Shown: positions 16,493 through 24,697, counted from the stretch's first letter. The stretch is DNA of 64,000 bases from Candidatus Iainarchaeum sp. (GCA_017610205.1 JAFCCL010000002.1:1-64000), one strand, 5' to 3'. The notes: a model not told the origin generated them from the letters alone. Made by a program: numbers and translations.

Positions 16493-17023
16493 ATGAAAGT
16501 GCTTGCAGTCAACGGTTCGCACCGCAAAGGCAATACTGAAACCCTGCTTAAGCGCATCTTGGACGGCGCTGCCTCCAAGGGAGCGCAGATTGAGCTGATT
16601 AACCTTATGGATAAGAATGTTGAAAACTGCAAGGCATGCATGGGCTGCGAGGAAAAAGGTACTTGTAACATTACAGATGACTTTCCAAAGATATTTGAAA
16701 AAATGGCCAACACAGATGTCCTTGTGCTTGGCTCACCAAATTATTTTAACAATGTAAGCGCGGTGATGAAAAACTTCATTGACAGGATGAACGCACACTG
16801 GAAAGACCCTCGCTTGGAAGGCAAAAAGGTTGTTTTAGTAATGCCAGGAGGGCAAGGAAAGGAAAGCAGGGAAAAGGGAATGGATGCATTTGAGCAATTT
16901 CCAAAAATCTGCAAAATGCAGGTTGTTGAAAGAATTTCACCACAACTTGATTTGCCTAAGGAAGCCCAAAAAAGCCAGAAATTAATGCAGGAATGCTTTG
17001 GGTTAGGGAAAAGAATTGCTTAG
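16493..17023 (+). CDS. Iron-sulfur flavoprotein (NADPH-dependent FMN reductase family)
   Basis: Flavodoxin-like fold: MKVLAVNGSHRKGNTETLL binds the FMN phosphate, and VLVLGSPNYFNNVSAVMKNF the isoalloxazine ring. Between them CKACMGCEEKGTC gives the compact CX2CX2CX5C cluster motif of archaeal iron-sulfur flavoproteins (Isf), which bind a 4Fe-4S cluster and FMN and act in electron transfer or oxygen/peroxide detoxification in anaerobes. Length 176 is typical. The transcript is likely leaderless. Confidence 0.87.
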   Translation: MKVLAVNGSHRKGNTETLLKRILDGAASKGAQIELINLMDKNVENCKACMGCEEKGTCNITDDFPKIFEKMANTDVLVLGSPNYFNNVSAVMKNFIDRMNAHWKDPRLEGKKVVLVMPGGQGKESREKGMDAFEQFPKICKMQVVERISPQLDLPKEAQKSQKLMQECFGLGKRIA

Positions 17024-17033
17024 GTATAATTCC

Positions 17034-17043
17034 CTTAAAAAGC
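17034..17043 (+). promoter_or_regulatory. TATA box for gatE
   Basis: CTTAAAAAGC ends 20 nt before the ATG at 17063, placing the transcript start at or just before that codon. It argues against the TTG at 17054 as start. Confidence 0.5.
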
Positions 17044-17062
17044 TTTTTTCTGCTTGAATAGA

Positions 17063-18946
17063 ATGGTTTGCATGAGCGAATGGGAAAAATTGGGCTTAAA
17101 AGCAGGGTTGGAATGCCACCAACAGCTTAACACAGGAAAGCTGTTCTGCAGATGTCCCTCCATGCTAAGAGAAGACAAGCCAGATATCAAAGTAAAAAGA
17201 TACCTCAGGCCTGTTGCATCAGAGTTGGGAGAATTTGACAAAGCAGCATTGGAAGCATTCAGCAAAGGTCTTTCATACAATTACGAAGCATACCATGACA
17301 GCAACTGCGAAATAGAACTCGATGATGAACCACCACAGCCAGCTGACAAAGAAGCACTTGAAACAACTCTTAAAGCAGCTTTGATGACAAAAAGCAATAT
17401 TTTGGACGAATTGTTTGTAATGCGTAAGCTAGTAATTGACGGCTCGAACACAGCCGGATTTCAAAGAACAATGCTTGTTGCCCTCGGAGGAGAAATTGAA
17501 TTAAGCAACAAAAAAGTAGGAATTCTAACAATTGCATTGGAAGAAGATGCAGCAAGACCAATGGAAAGAAAGGAACTTGAAATAATTTACAGGCTTGACA
17601 GACTGGGCATTCCACTAATTGAACTGGCAACCGCACCTGATTTGAAAACGCCTGAAGAGGTAAAGGAATGTGCGAAAAAAATAGGCGAGCTTTTTAGGAG
17701 AACCTGCAAGGCAAAAAGGGGCTTGGGAACAATAAGGCAGGATGTAAACATTTCAATCAGGGAAGGTGCAAGGGTTGAAATAAAAGGCGTGCAAGAGCTC
17801 GGCATGATTGACGAATATGTAAGGCGGGAAGTGCAAAGGCAAAAGGCATTAATTGAAATAAGGGAAGAAATGAAAAAAAGAAAAATTGTAAAAAAAGATT
17901 TTGCAGAAGTTGAAATTGCCAGCCTTTCCCAAATTTTTGCAGAAACAGAATGCAAGTTTTTGAAAGGAAAACAGGTTTTTGGAATAAAATTGCACAAAAT
18001 GAAGGACATTTTAGGAAAAGAAATTCAGCCAGAAAAGAGATTTGGAACAGAACTAGCTGGCTATGTAAAAGCAAAAGCAGGTTTAAAGGGAATTCTGCAT
18101 TCTGACGAATTGCCTGCTTACGGCGTGAACGAAAGGGAAGTGGAACATGTAAGGCACAAATGCAACTGCATAATGAATGATGCCTTTGTAATTGTACAAG
18201 CTGAAGAAAAAAAGGCAGAAAAAGCTATTGAAACAGTGCTTGAAAGATGCAAACAGGCATTGGTTGGAGTGCCTGAGGAAACAAGGAATGCTTTGGAAGA
18301 AGGCAATACTGAATACAGCAGGCCATTACCAGGAGCTGCAAGAATGTATCCTGAAACAGACATTGAACCAGTAAACATTAACGTGGAAGAAGTTGCAAAA
18401 ATTGCAAAACAACTTCCTTTAACAGTAAAAGAAAGAGAAAGGATTTACGATGCAAAAGCCCTTTCAGGAAAGTTAATTGATGGAATGAAACTAAGCAATT
18501 ATGCGTGCTTTTTTGAAAAGCTTTTGGAAAAAGGGATTACTGCAACCACTGCTGCCTCTTTGCTTCTTGACGGAATTACTCAATTGAGAAGGGAAGGCGT
18601 GAAAAACATTGGAAACGAAATGATTGAAACAGCATTATTGCTTGAAAAAGAGAAAAAAATTTCAAAAGACATTTTGCTTGATTTCCTGCGGGAGTGGAGT
18701 AAAAGCCCTGAATCAAAACCGGAAGAAATTCTGAAGGAAATGAATGTGGAAAGAGCAGATGAAAGCGAACTGCAAAAAGTGATTGCAAAAATAGTTGAAA
18801 AAAACAAAGAAATTGTGGAAGCAAAAGGTGAAAGGGCAATTGGGGCACTGATGGGAAACGCAATGAAAGAACTTAAGGGAAAGGCAGACGGTTCAACAAT
18901 AAGCAGGCTGCTAAAAGAAGAAATTGCAAAAAAAACAAAAAAATAA
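17063..18946 (+). CDS. gatE: Glu-tRNA(Gln) amidotransferase subunit E
   Basis: Kinase/transamidase subunit of the archaeal GatDE complex. LKAGLECHQQLNTGKLFC opens the GatB-like catalytic domain; EEDAARPMER and RLGIPLIELATAPDL are typical. Residues roughly 270-410 hold the AspRS-like GAD insertion, found in GatE but not GatB, and the tail is the YqeY-like helical domain. Length (about 627) is normal. Start: ATG 17063 or 17072; homologs begin close to EKLGLK. Together with GatD and the tRNA-Gln gene at 22.6 kb it covers Gln-tRNA synthesis. Confidence 0.94.
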   Translation: MVCMSEWEKLGLKAGLECHQQLNTGKLFCRCPSMLREDKPDIKVKRYLRPVASELGEFDKAALEAFSKGLSYNYEAYHDSNCEIELDDEPPQPADKEALETTLKAALMTKSNILDELFVMRKLVIDGSNTAGFQRTMLVALGGEIELSNKKVGILTIALEEDAARPMERKELEIIYRLDRLGIPLIELATAPDLKTPEEVKECAKKIGELFRRTCKAKRGLGTIRQDVNISIREGARVEIKGVQELGMIDEYVRREVQRQKALIEIREEMKKRKIVKKDFAEVEIASLSQIFAETECKFLKGKQVFGIKLHKMKDILGKEIQPEKRFGTELAGYVKAKAGLKGILHSDELPAYGVNEREVEHVRHKCNCIMNDAFVIVQAEEKKAEKAIETVLERCKQALVGVPEETRNALEEGNTEYSRPLPGAARMYPETDIEPVNINVEEVAKIAKQLPLTVKERERIYDAKALSGKLIDGMKLSNYACFFEKLLEKGITATTAASLLLDGITQLRREGVKNIGNEMIETALLLEKEKKISKDILLDFLREWSKSPESKPEEILKEMNVERADESELQKVIAKIVEKNKEIVEAKGERAIGALMGNAMKELKGKADGSTISRLLKEEIAKKTKK

Positions 18947-18956
18947 AGGCAACTTG

Positions 18957-19012
18957 TTTTCAATAATCAAAAAAATAACCTCCTATTTAAGTACTAATAG
19001 CCATTTATTGCC
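18957..19012 (+). repeat. Diverged direct repeat, copy 1
   Basis: The segment TTTTCAATAAT ... ATAACCTCC ... ATTTATTGCC resembles 19710-19764 over its whole length with scattered differences. The pair brackets the antitoxin-like gene and toxin remnant. Both could be promoter regions of common descent. Confidence 0.5.
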
Positions 19013-19055
19013 CCGCCAGCCAAAACCCTTAAAAATTCTTATCATATAAATATAT

Positions 19056-19328
19056 ATGATTGATATGAGAGCTAGAACAACTGTTTTGCACTACCCAAGA
19101 TTGGATACGGTTCTAATGGTGGAGGATGCAATAAAGAATGCACCAGACTACCCTACAAGAACAAAGCTCTGGAAGAGTCTGCCAAGAAAAGTGATGTACC
19201 AAACGTTCAAAACAGTGATTGATTATTTGATTGCTTCAAGAAAAGTGATTCTCACTAAAGATGACAAACTCATGTGGATTTTTGCGGATTCACCAAAAGC
19301 AAGAAAGTTAATTGAAGAGAGCATGTAA
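19056..19328 (+). CDS. Antitoxin-like winged-helix protein (archaeal family)
   Basis: A 90-residue protein with HYPRLDTVLMVEDAIKNA, TRTKLWKSLPRKVMYQTFKT and DKLMWIF, a small helical/winged-helix protein I recognise as a common archaeal family. It sits immediately before a broken RelE-like toxin gene, and a regulator-toxin pair is the natural reading. No toxin is now functional beside it, so it may be kept as a plain regulator or be on the way out. The start could be the first ATG (19056) or the in-frame ATG at 19065. Confidence 0.65.
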   Translation: MIDMRARTTVLHYPRLDTVLMVEDAIKNAPDYPTRTKLWKSLPRKVMYQTFKTVIDYLIASRKVILTKDDKLMWIFADSPKARKLIEESM

Positions 19329-19333
19329 GCCTA

Positions 19334-19677
19334 ATGCAGGAAATCAAATACAGCAAGGAATTCAATAAGGACTATGTCAAACTGCTAACAAAGCAGACAA
19401 AGGAAACAGGGAAGCCGAATATTTACTGGAATTAATAAGCAAGGCTACTGCAAGGCTAGCGGAAAATTGTGAAGCAGGCAAAAAAGTCCAAAGAAAACAA
19501 TGGACAAAAGAATAAATTCAAAAATATGACATCAAAAACCTCTGGAAATACAATCTTGATTCTTACTGGCGAATGACCTACACAATAACAGGAACCCAAG
19601 TAGACATCTTCCTAATCTACTTAGAATATATGACCCACAAGGATTACGACCGAAAATTCAAATACAAGAGAGGGTAA
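19334..19677 (+). pseudogene. RelE/ParE-type toxin, inactivated
   Basis: Three joined segments spell a whole toxin of the archaeal RelE-like family: MQEIKYSKEFNKDYVKLL; then, after a frameshift near 19407, EAEYLLELISKATARLAENC; then, after an in-frame TAA at about 19513 replacing an expected Tyr, IQKYDIKNLWKYNLDSYWRM ... HKDYDRKFKYKRG. The family pattern (NLWKYNLDSYWRMTYT and YDRKF) is unmistakable. With two independent lesions this is a real pseudogene, not a sequencing slip. The upstream antitoxin-like gene is intact. Confidence 0.8.
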
Positions 19678-19709
19678 AAAAAAACTTATCGAAAATAGTA
19701 AGCAAAACA

Positions 19710-19764
19710 TTTTCAATAATTGATTTTATAACCTCCGATTAAAGCACCAATAACTATTTATTCC
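19710..19764 (+). repeat. Diverged direct repeat, copy 2
   Basis: Partner of 18957-19012 (shared TTTTCAATAAT, ATAACCTCC, ACCAATAACTATTTATT-like core). It is just upstream of the phosphoglucose/phosphomannose isomerase gene and probably contains its promoter. Confidence 0.5.
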
Positions 19765-19787
19765 ACAAACTAGTTGTAATAATTGTT

Positions 19788-20795
19788 ATGGAATGGACAA
19801 AGCTAAAGCAAAAGTATGACAAAAAATGTGCTCTTTCCTGGATAAGGACTTTTTCAGACCAGTGCATTGAAGCAGTATACTATGCCAAAAGGTTCAAGCC
19901 AAAGAAAAGAAAAATTGAAAAAATTGTAGCATGCGGAATGGGTGGCTCAGGAATAGGAGCAGGCATTCTAAGAAACCTGCTCAAAGACGAATTAGAAGTT
20001 CCGTTTGAATCATTTAACAGCTACGAACTGCCTGAATACGTTGACTCAAAAACACTGGTGTTATGTATTTCGTTTTCAGGAAACACAGAAGAAACACTTT
20101 CCTGTTTCAAGCAAGCCAAAAAGAAAAGAGCCTACGTTGTCAGCCTCACAACAAATGGAAAGCTTAAAAAAATGGCAAAAAATGATTTGGTTTTAATTCC
20201 TGAAAGAGCACCACAACCAAGAATGGCAATAGCATATCTTTGCCTTACAATGCTTATCATTCTGGAAAAACTTAAATTGGTGGAAAAAAAAGACAGTGAA
20301 TTAGGAGAAGCTGTTTTTCTTCTCAAAAAAGAGCAACAAAACCTTGAACAAAAAGCAAAAGAACTCGCAGTCAAAATGAAGGGAAAAATGCCAATAATTT
20401 ACGCTGCAGAAGAACTTCAAACCATTGCCTACAGGTTTAGAACAGAAATTAATGAAAATGCAAAACAATTTGCATTAAGTCATTTTTTGCCTGAACAAAA
20501 CCACAATGAAATAAGCTCAAGTTTTGGCTTAAGTAGGGAAAGCTGTGAAATCTTTCTCTTAAGACATGATAGTGAAAACAAACGGGTTGCAAAACGCTTC
20601 AAAATTCTCAAAAAAATCATGGGCAAAAACTTCAACATTACGGAAATAAACCTAAAGGGAAAATCGCTTATGGCAACAACATTTTACACACTGCAACTTG
20701 CAGCACTAACAGCATACTATTTAGCCCTGCTTAATCACGTTGACCCACAACCAGTGCCATCAATAAGCATTCTCAAAAAAGCGCTGAAAAAATAG
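19788..20795 (+). CDS. Bifunctional phosphoglucose/phosphomannose isomerase
   Basis: SIS-domain isomerase that interconverts glucose 6-phosphate, fructose 6-phosphate and mannose 6-phosphate. The first SIS domain has VACGMGGSGIGAGIL (sugar-phosphate loop) and CISFSGNTEETL; the second has RTEINENAKQFALSHFLPEQ, containing the catalytic Glu and His of the PGI/PMI family. Length 335 matches. In this window it complements the class II aldolase and feeds sugar nucleotide precursors for the glycosyltransferases. Its 3' end overlaps the convergent homing-endonuclease remnant by 23 nt. Confidence 0.92.
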   Translation: MEWTKLKQKYDKKCALSWIRTFSDQCIEAVYYAKRFKPKKRKIEKIVACGMGGSGIGAGILRNLLKDELEVPFESFNSYELPEYVDSKTLVLCISFSGNTEETLSCFKQAKKKRAYVVSLTTNGKLKKMAKNDLVLIPERAPQPRMAIAYLCLTMLIILEKLKLVEKKDSELGEAVFLLKKEQQNLEQKAKELAVKMKGKMPIIYAAEELQTIAYRFRTEINENAKQFALSHFLPEQNHNEISSSFGLSRESCEIFLLRHDSENKRVAKRFKILKKIMGKNFNITEINLKGKSLMATTFYTLQLAALTAYYLALLNHVDPQPVPSISILKKALKK

Positions 20796-21943
20796 CTCTC
20801 CTGGTATAGTACAACGACTTTTGCCCATAGTGAATCCAAGCGTTTATTCTGTAAAAATATTTCTTAGGTAATTGTAATTTCTTGAAAATTGTTCTTCGCC
20901 CTAATCCCCCACCATGTAATTTTATTACTTTTTCATATAGTTCCCATTCGTGTTTTAACCAAACAGATTTTTGCAGAAATATTTCAACAAAATTTGCAAA
21001 TTTTATTTGTTTTTCTTCAGCGTATTTAAATGGAAGCTCTTTGAATAAGCGAAGGATGTTCGGAGCATGTGAATCTATAGAAAAATAAAGCTTCATTGAA
21101 CGCTCTCCACTTTTTTTAATTGTTCGACATTTTTCTGAAGAAATAGGAGATGAAGAAATTCCAAATTCTTTAAGCAAGGTTTTAATCTGAGACAAAAAAA
21201 TTCGCAAGTCTTTTTCTTTTCGTTCAATCTTGTGCAAACCAAATTGAGAGCAAGAAAATGCATTCTTTACTCTAAGATAAGGACACTGTAATTCATTTCC
21301 AAAAAGAACGCTCAGAAAAGCACGCTTTGTATCTTTAGTGCTATTCATAACCCATCCAGGAACTTTCGTGGAAATAGAAACTTTATCGCCAGCAGGAACA
21401 CCAGCTAGATAAAACAATCTTGTAAGAGAAGTATTATTTATATATAAACGCCAACAAAAACCCAAAGGCGTGGATTTGATTATGTTGCCATTTTTTATTT
21501 TTGTTATTGTCGAAGTTGTAGAATCATAAACTAACTTTGAATTAACACCATAAAACCTATTTAATTGAATAGAAATATTTTCCAAATCTTTTTTTTTGTC
21601 TATACAAAATAAGCAACCCCAACTGCTTACTTAAGTGCCCATCACCAAATAAGAAAGCAGCCAAGTCAGTAAATAGAATAAATTCATTTGCAAGATTTTC
21701 TTTTAAAGGCATCAACTTTATTGATTTAAGAAAAGTAAGTGCTCTAATAGCTGTAGGCATTTGTTTTCCTTGAAGCCAGTTACAAACAGTTTTTGGTGAG
21801 CAGTTAAGTTGTTTTGCTATTTTAGAAAAATTTTTGATTTGTTTATGCAATTCACATGCAACAAGGTATTTCTCTGCCATCCTGTAATTGTATTTACCAA
21901 ATGACACAAGGAATGTTTCTTCATCAACAATAGTTTCTTCCAT
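20773..21943 (-). pseudogene. HTH-LAGLIDADG homing endonuclease, frameshifted
   Basis: The first frame (from ATG 21943) has an N-terminal helix-turn-helix (FSKIAKQLNCSPKTVCNWLQ) and LAGLIDADG motif 1 (LAAFLFGDGHLS). The second frame continues with NISIQLNRFYGVNSKLVYDS, a long beta-rich region and motif 2 (KRAFLSVLFGNELQC). The frames meet at nine T (21589-21597 on the plus strand); one additional base restores QKKKDLENISIQL. No intein splice blocks are present, so it is free-standing. The transcript is probably leaderless: TATA-like CTTTTTAAAC (plus-strand 21962-21971) lies 24 nt upstream. Confidence 0.78.
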
Positions 21944-22071
21944 GGCAAAATCTTGTTTTTTCTTTTTAAACCGCTTTGTATAGTCCAGGTTTCCGGGGAT
22001 CATGGCAAACACCATATGAAAACTATGCCAAGACAAAAACCCGTATAATACGTGTACAATTCTGTACTCTT

Positions 22072-22152
22072 TCAGTTAAAACCAAGCATTTCCAACGCTA
22101 TTGGCGGAACCATAAGAAGAAATAAAGGAAGGGTCATCCACTTCAAGCTCAT
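22072..22152 (-). CDS. Possible 26-residue hydrophobic peptide
   Basis: MSLKWMTLPLFLLMVPPIAL plus six residues, starting in the ATGA overlap with the 34-residue frame upstream. It could be a single membrane helix. Support is the overlap and composition only; chance cannot be excluded. Confidence 0.3.
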   Translation of the reverse strand: MSLKWMTLPLFLLMVPPIALEMLGFN

Positions 22153-22253
22153 TGCGAAGACCTCTTCTTTATATTTTGCAATATTTCTTTAAGAGAAACC
22201 CCGTAACTAAATGGGTTTCCTTTTGTTTCTGAAAGTTTTTGAGAAAAACTCAT
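22149..22253 (-). CDS. Possible 34-residue peptide gene with strong ribosome site
   Basis: GGAGGTGATATA precedes the ATG at 22253, a near-perfect Shine-Dalgarno at good spacing. The product (MSFSQKLSETKGNPFSYGVS then LKEILQNIKKRSSQ) is soluble and unrecognised. The stop overlaps the start of a 26-residue hydrophobic frame. The region 22037-22430 has no other gene that I can support. Confidence 0.45.
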   Translation of the reverse strand: MSFSQKLSETKGNPFSYGVSLKEILQNIKKRSSQ

Positions 22254-22426
22254 TATATCACCTCCAATTTAGAATGAATTTTTTCGTGGTTTTCTTACGA
22301 ATTTTGGAGATATTAAACTCTTTCCGCCAGAAGTCGGAATTTATTCGTGGAAAGATTTAAATCGAGAAAATTCGAGTCCTAAGAAAAAATTCTTTTAGTG
22401 GAGGTGATGAGAGCTCTATAGAAGAA

Positions 22427-22630
22427 CTACATCATTTTGCGACTTGATTTGCGTGTTTGACGCAAGCATTTCTTATGCCAATACTGTCCCATCCACTTTT
22501 TTTCGGTTCCTGTTCCGCCACAAAAAGAACATGCTTCAGTATACTTGCCTTCAGGCTGCGCCTCTTCAGTCTCTTTCTTTTGCTTTTCAAGCTCTTCCTT
22601 TTTTCCCTTTAGTTTGTCAAGAAAACCCAT
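22427..22630 (-). CDS. Small zinc-ribbon-like protein
   Basis: A 67-residue protein starting MGFLDKLKGKKEELEKQKKE, with a charged coil, then CSFCGG and, 20 residues on, HKKC, which together make a probable zinc site. Such DPANN-type proteins are common and unassigned. The ATG at 22630 is chosen because a longer reading would run into tRNA-Gln, whose 3' end is 4 nt away. Confidence 0.65.
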   Translation of the reverse strand: MGFLDKLKGKKEELEKQKKETEEAQPEGKYTEACSFCGGTGTEKKWMGQYWHKKCLRQTRKSSRKMM

Positions 22631-22633
22631 GAT

Positions 22634-22706
22634 TAGCCCCGCAGAGATTCGAACTCTGGTCCCAGGCTCCAAAGGCCTGTATCCTTGGCCACTAGACGAC
22701 GGGGCT
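22634..22706 (-). tRNA. tRNA-Gln (UUG)
   Basis: A 73-nt cloverleaf: acceptor AGCCCCG/CGGGGCT, discriminator A, anticodon stem-loop CAGGC-CTTTGGA-GCCTG (UUG), T-arm CAGAG-TTCGAAT-CTCTG. It starts with A, giving the A1-U72 pair that GatDE recognises in archaeal tRNA-Gln. The amidotransferase genes gatD and gatE are upstream in this window. Its first 17 nt with leader base are repeated 74 nt further upstream. Confidence 0.93.
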
Positions 22707-22722
22707 ATTCCGAATTTATTGT

Positions 22723-22781
22723 CCCGTCGTCTTCTTTTTTCGCAAACCTTTTTCCAAAAGGTTTACTAGACGACGGGGCTA
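22723..22781 (-). repeat. Hairpin and partial repeat upstream of tRNA-Gln
   Basis: The plus-strand string ACTAGACGACGGGGCTA is present both in the tRNA (22691-22707) and at 22765-22781. The second copy also pairs with CCCGTCGTCT (22723-22732), and inside lies a nine-pair hairpin AAACCTTTT-TCC-AAAAGGTTT (22744-22764). The whole forms a two-stem structure in the 5' leader of tRNA-Gln. Confidence 0.7.
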
Positions 22782-22883
22782 GTACCTAAGAAAATTTAGA
22801 GAAGAAGGTATTTTAAATTTGATAATTAGGTTTTTTACTAACAATTTCGCTGCTTTTAAAGGAAAAAACAAGGCAATATCTTT

Positions 22884-23291
22884 ATGAGAGTAAAAAATCC
22901 AGGCATTGCAGTGACTTTGCTCATTGCATTGCTGTTTTTAGTACCTTTCAGCACAGCTAGTGAAAGCGTAATTCCCTATGTCAGAATAGACACTCCACAG
23001 AACTAACAATCAGTTACAGGCACTACAACAATAAAATTTATTGTCGAAGGAAAAGAGCTTCATGACCCAAGTCTTTCAATTGAGGGGGAAAACATGGGTT
23101 TTGCTATTCCATTGGCAGGTATAGTTTCAGAGCCTCTTGGAGGAGATGGAATCCAACAAATGCAGTGCCAATATGACTGGAACACAAAAGATTTTGAAGA
23201 ACAAAATGTAACAATCAACGCCTTTGTTTATGAAGGGGAAACAGTCTTGAATGACAAAGTAGGGGTTTACGTTTCTAGTGAATGTGCTTAA
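22884..23291 (+). pseudogene. Exported beta-sandwich-like protein with internal TAA
   Basis: From ATG 22884 the frame encodes a signal peptide (GIAVTLLIALLFLVPFSTA) and SVIPYVRIDTPQN, then a TAA at 23004-23006 (codon 41), then continues in the same frame with QSVTGTTTIKFIVEGKELHD, DWNTKDFEEQNVTINAFVYE and VYVSSECA. The continuity across the stop shows one 135-residue exported protein with one nonsense codon. It may be a recent pseudogene or an error; the family is not recognised beyond Ig-like strands. Confidence 0.65.
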
Positions 23292-23396
23292 AAAAACAAA
23301 TTTGTGCTTTTAGGAATATTGGCTTTTCGCAATACGGCTACTTACCCAAAGAAATACCTTTAAATTAGTTCCCAATTCTAAATTAATTCACTTAAA

Positions 23397-23471
23397 GGAT
23401 GAGTAGCACAGTCTGGTTAGTGCACCCGCCTGATAAGCGGGAGGTCCCAGGTTCAAATCCTGGCTCATCCA
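23397..23471 (+). tRNA. tRNA-Ile (GAU)
   Basis: A 75-nt cloverleaf: acceptor GGATGAG/CTCATCC, discriminator A, D-arm GCAC/GTGC, anticodon stem-loop CCCGC-CTGATAA-GCGGG (GAU), T-arm CCAGG-TTCAAAT-CCTGG. TATA-like CTTTAAATTAG lies about 30 nt upstream. This is a regular isoleucine tRNA, in contrast to the UAU class II gene at 6.6 kb. Confidence 0.94.
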
Positions 23472-23510
23472 ATCCCCTAATTTTTTATACTCTGAAAACG
23501 CAATTATATT

Positions 23511-23819
23511 ATGGACCCTATGGAAATAAAGTTTACAATTCTTGCCGTCTTTTTGATTACGCATTTTACTGCGTTTTACAAAAAATGGTATTACACAAGA
23601 CCGCAGATTGATACAATTACACATTTTTTAGGAGGGCTTGCTGTTGGTGCATTTATTAAGGACTGGAGTATTGCAATTGCTTTGATAATTGTGTGGGAGT
23701 TCCTGGAAATGCTAATGGTAAGCAAGTATTGGAGGGCTTTTAGGGAAACGCCTTTTAACAAAGTGCAGGATGCTCTTTTTGGTTTGCTTGGATTCTTTAT
23801 AGCAGTTAATGTGTTTTAA
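23511..23819 (+). CDS. Small membrane protein
   Basis: A 102-residue protein with three hydrophobic segments. Conserved-looking polar residues sit in the membrane (DTITHFLGGLAVGAF, VWEFLEMLM, NKVQDALFGLLGF), a pattern reminiscent of DUF2238/VanZ-like membrane proteins. No function can be assigned. It converges with the regulator gene, with only 2 nt between stops. Confidence 0.65.
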   Translation: MDPMEIKFTILAVFLITHFTAFYKKWYYTRPQIDTITHFLGGLAVGAFIKDWSIAIALIIVWEFLEMLMVSKYWRAFRETPFNKVQDALFGLLGFFIAVNVF

Positions 23820-23821
23820 GT

Positions 23822-24373
23822 CTACTTTTCAGGCAACTGCATTTCGTCCCAGATGTCCACAAAGCTGTCAACCATTTCGTCCAAAAAGCTTTTCTTGTAA
23901 CTGCTTAAAAGGGCTGAAATATTGTCAGCATCCTTGATGTAAAAAAAGGTTTTTCTTCCAACGCGCCTTTTTTCAACAAGATTTCCCTGAACAAGCTTTA
24001 CCATATGCCAGCTTATAGTACTTGGACTCAAACCAACCGCTGCTGCAATTTTTTCATTGTTTGCCCTTTTTTTGGTTAAAAGGAAAAGAATTATTTTTCT
24101 AAGGCTTGGCTGTCTCAAAAGCCCTATTGTAGCCTGGTTTTCTCCAAGCTGAGGGCCCCTTGTGCTGTAATACCTGACAAACTTGCCGTTTTTTTCAGAT
24201 TTAATCAAATGCCTTTTTAATAAAAAGTCAATATGGTATTGCAGGCTTCCTGTAGCAATTTTTGTGCGCCTTTGCAGTTCTCTGAAATGCAAACCAGGGC
24301 TTTTGTTTATTGCCCTGTAAATTTTGTTCCTTGCTCCAAGAGCAAGAGCTTCACTTAATTGTTCGTCCCGCAT
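23822..24373 (-). CDS. ArsR-like regulator with two winged helices
   Basis: Two tandem winged-helix domains: HFRELQRRTKIATGSLQYHI with LLKRHLIKSEKNGKFVRYYS (residues about 28-75), and NNEKIAAAVGLSPSTISWHM with LVEKRRVGRKTFFYI (105-150). This double-wHTH layout is a typical archaeal family of transcription factors. It is the second gene of a pair with a small membrane protein 21 nt upstream, so the membrane protein may sense a signal for the regulator; that is inferred from the pairing, which recurs in archaea. Confidence 0.8.
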   Translation of the reverse strand: MRDEQLSEALALGARNKIYRAINKSPGLHFRELQRRTKIATGSLQYHIDFLLKRHLIKSEKNGKFVRYYSTRGPQLGENQATIGLLRQPSLRKIILFLLTKKRANNEKIAAAVGLSPSTISWHMVKLVQGNLVEKRRVGRKTFFYIKDADNISALLSSYKKSFLDEMVDSFVDIWDEMQLPEK

Positions 24374-24394
24374 GGCACCAAAAACTCCTACTGT

Positions 24395-24697
24395 TTACTT
24401 CTTAAAGATTGCCAGGAAAAGGCAGACTAAAATTCCCAATTCAAAAACATTGTTTGCTGCCCTGTGGAAAAAATACCCAGGACTAAAAAACAAGTCAATT
24501 ACATTCAAAGTCCATTTTGCCGCAAACAAAAAGAACGCCAGGGTTACAAACAGGAGTCGCCTGCTCCTTGTACGTCTGTATGCAAGAACTGAAATTGCAA
24601 AAAGCACAAGGGTGAGCACAAAAATAATTATGCTTGTAAAAAAATCAAAAGCAACTGCTTGATTTGTAACAGGTCTAAGAATATCCCAAAAAGCCAT
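24395..24697 (-). CDS. Three-helix membrane protein paired with regulator
   Basis: A 100-residue protein with three hydrophobic stretches (residues 14-39, 47-72, 78-98). GGAGG lies 8 nt before the ATG, and a TATA-like CTTTTTAAATCC (plus-strand 24738-24749) further upstream. It is cotranscribed with the downstream wHTH regulator. Similar membrane-protein and ArsR pairs occur in haloarchaea; the role is unknown. Confidence 0.7.
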   Translation of the reverse strand: MAFWDILRPVTNQAVAFDFFTSIIIFVLTLVLFAISVLAYRRTRSRRLLFVTLAFFLFAAKWTLNVIDLFFSPGYFFHRAANNVFELGILVCLFLAIFKK

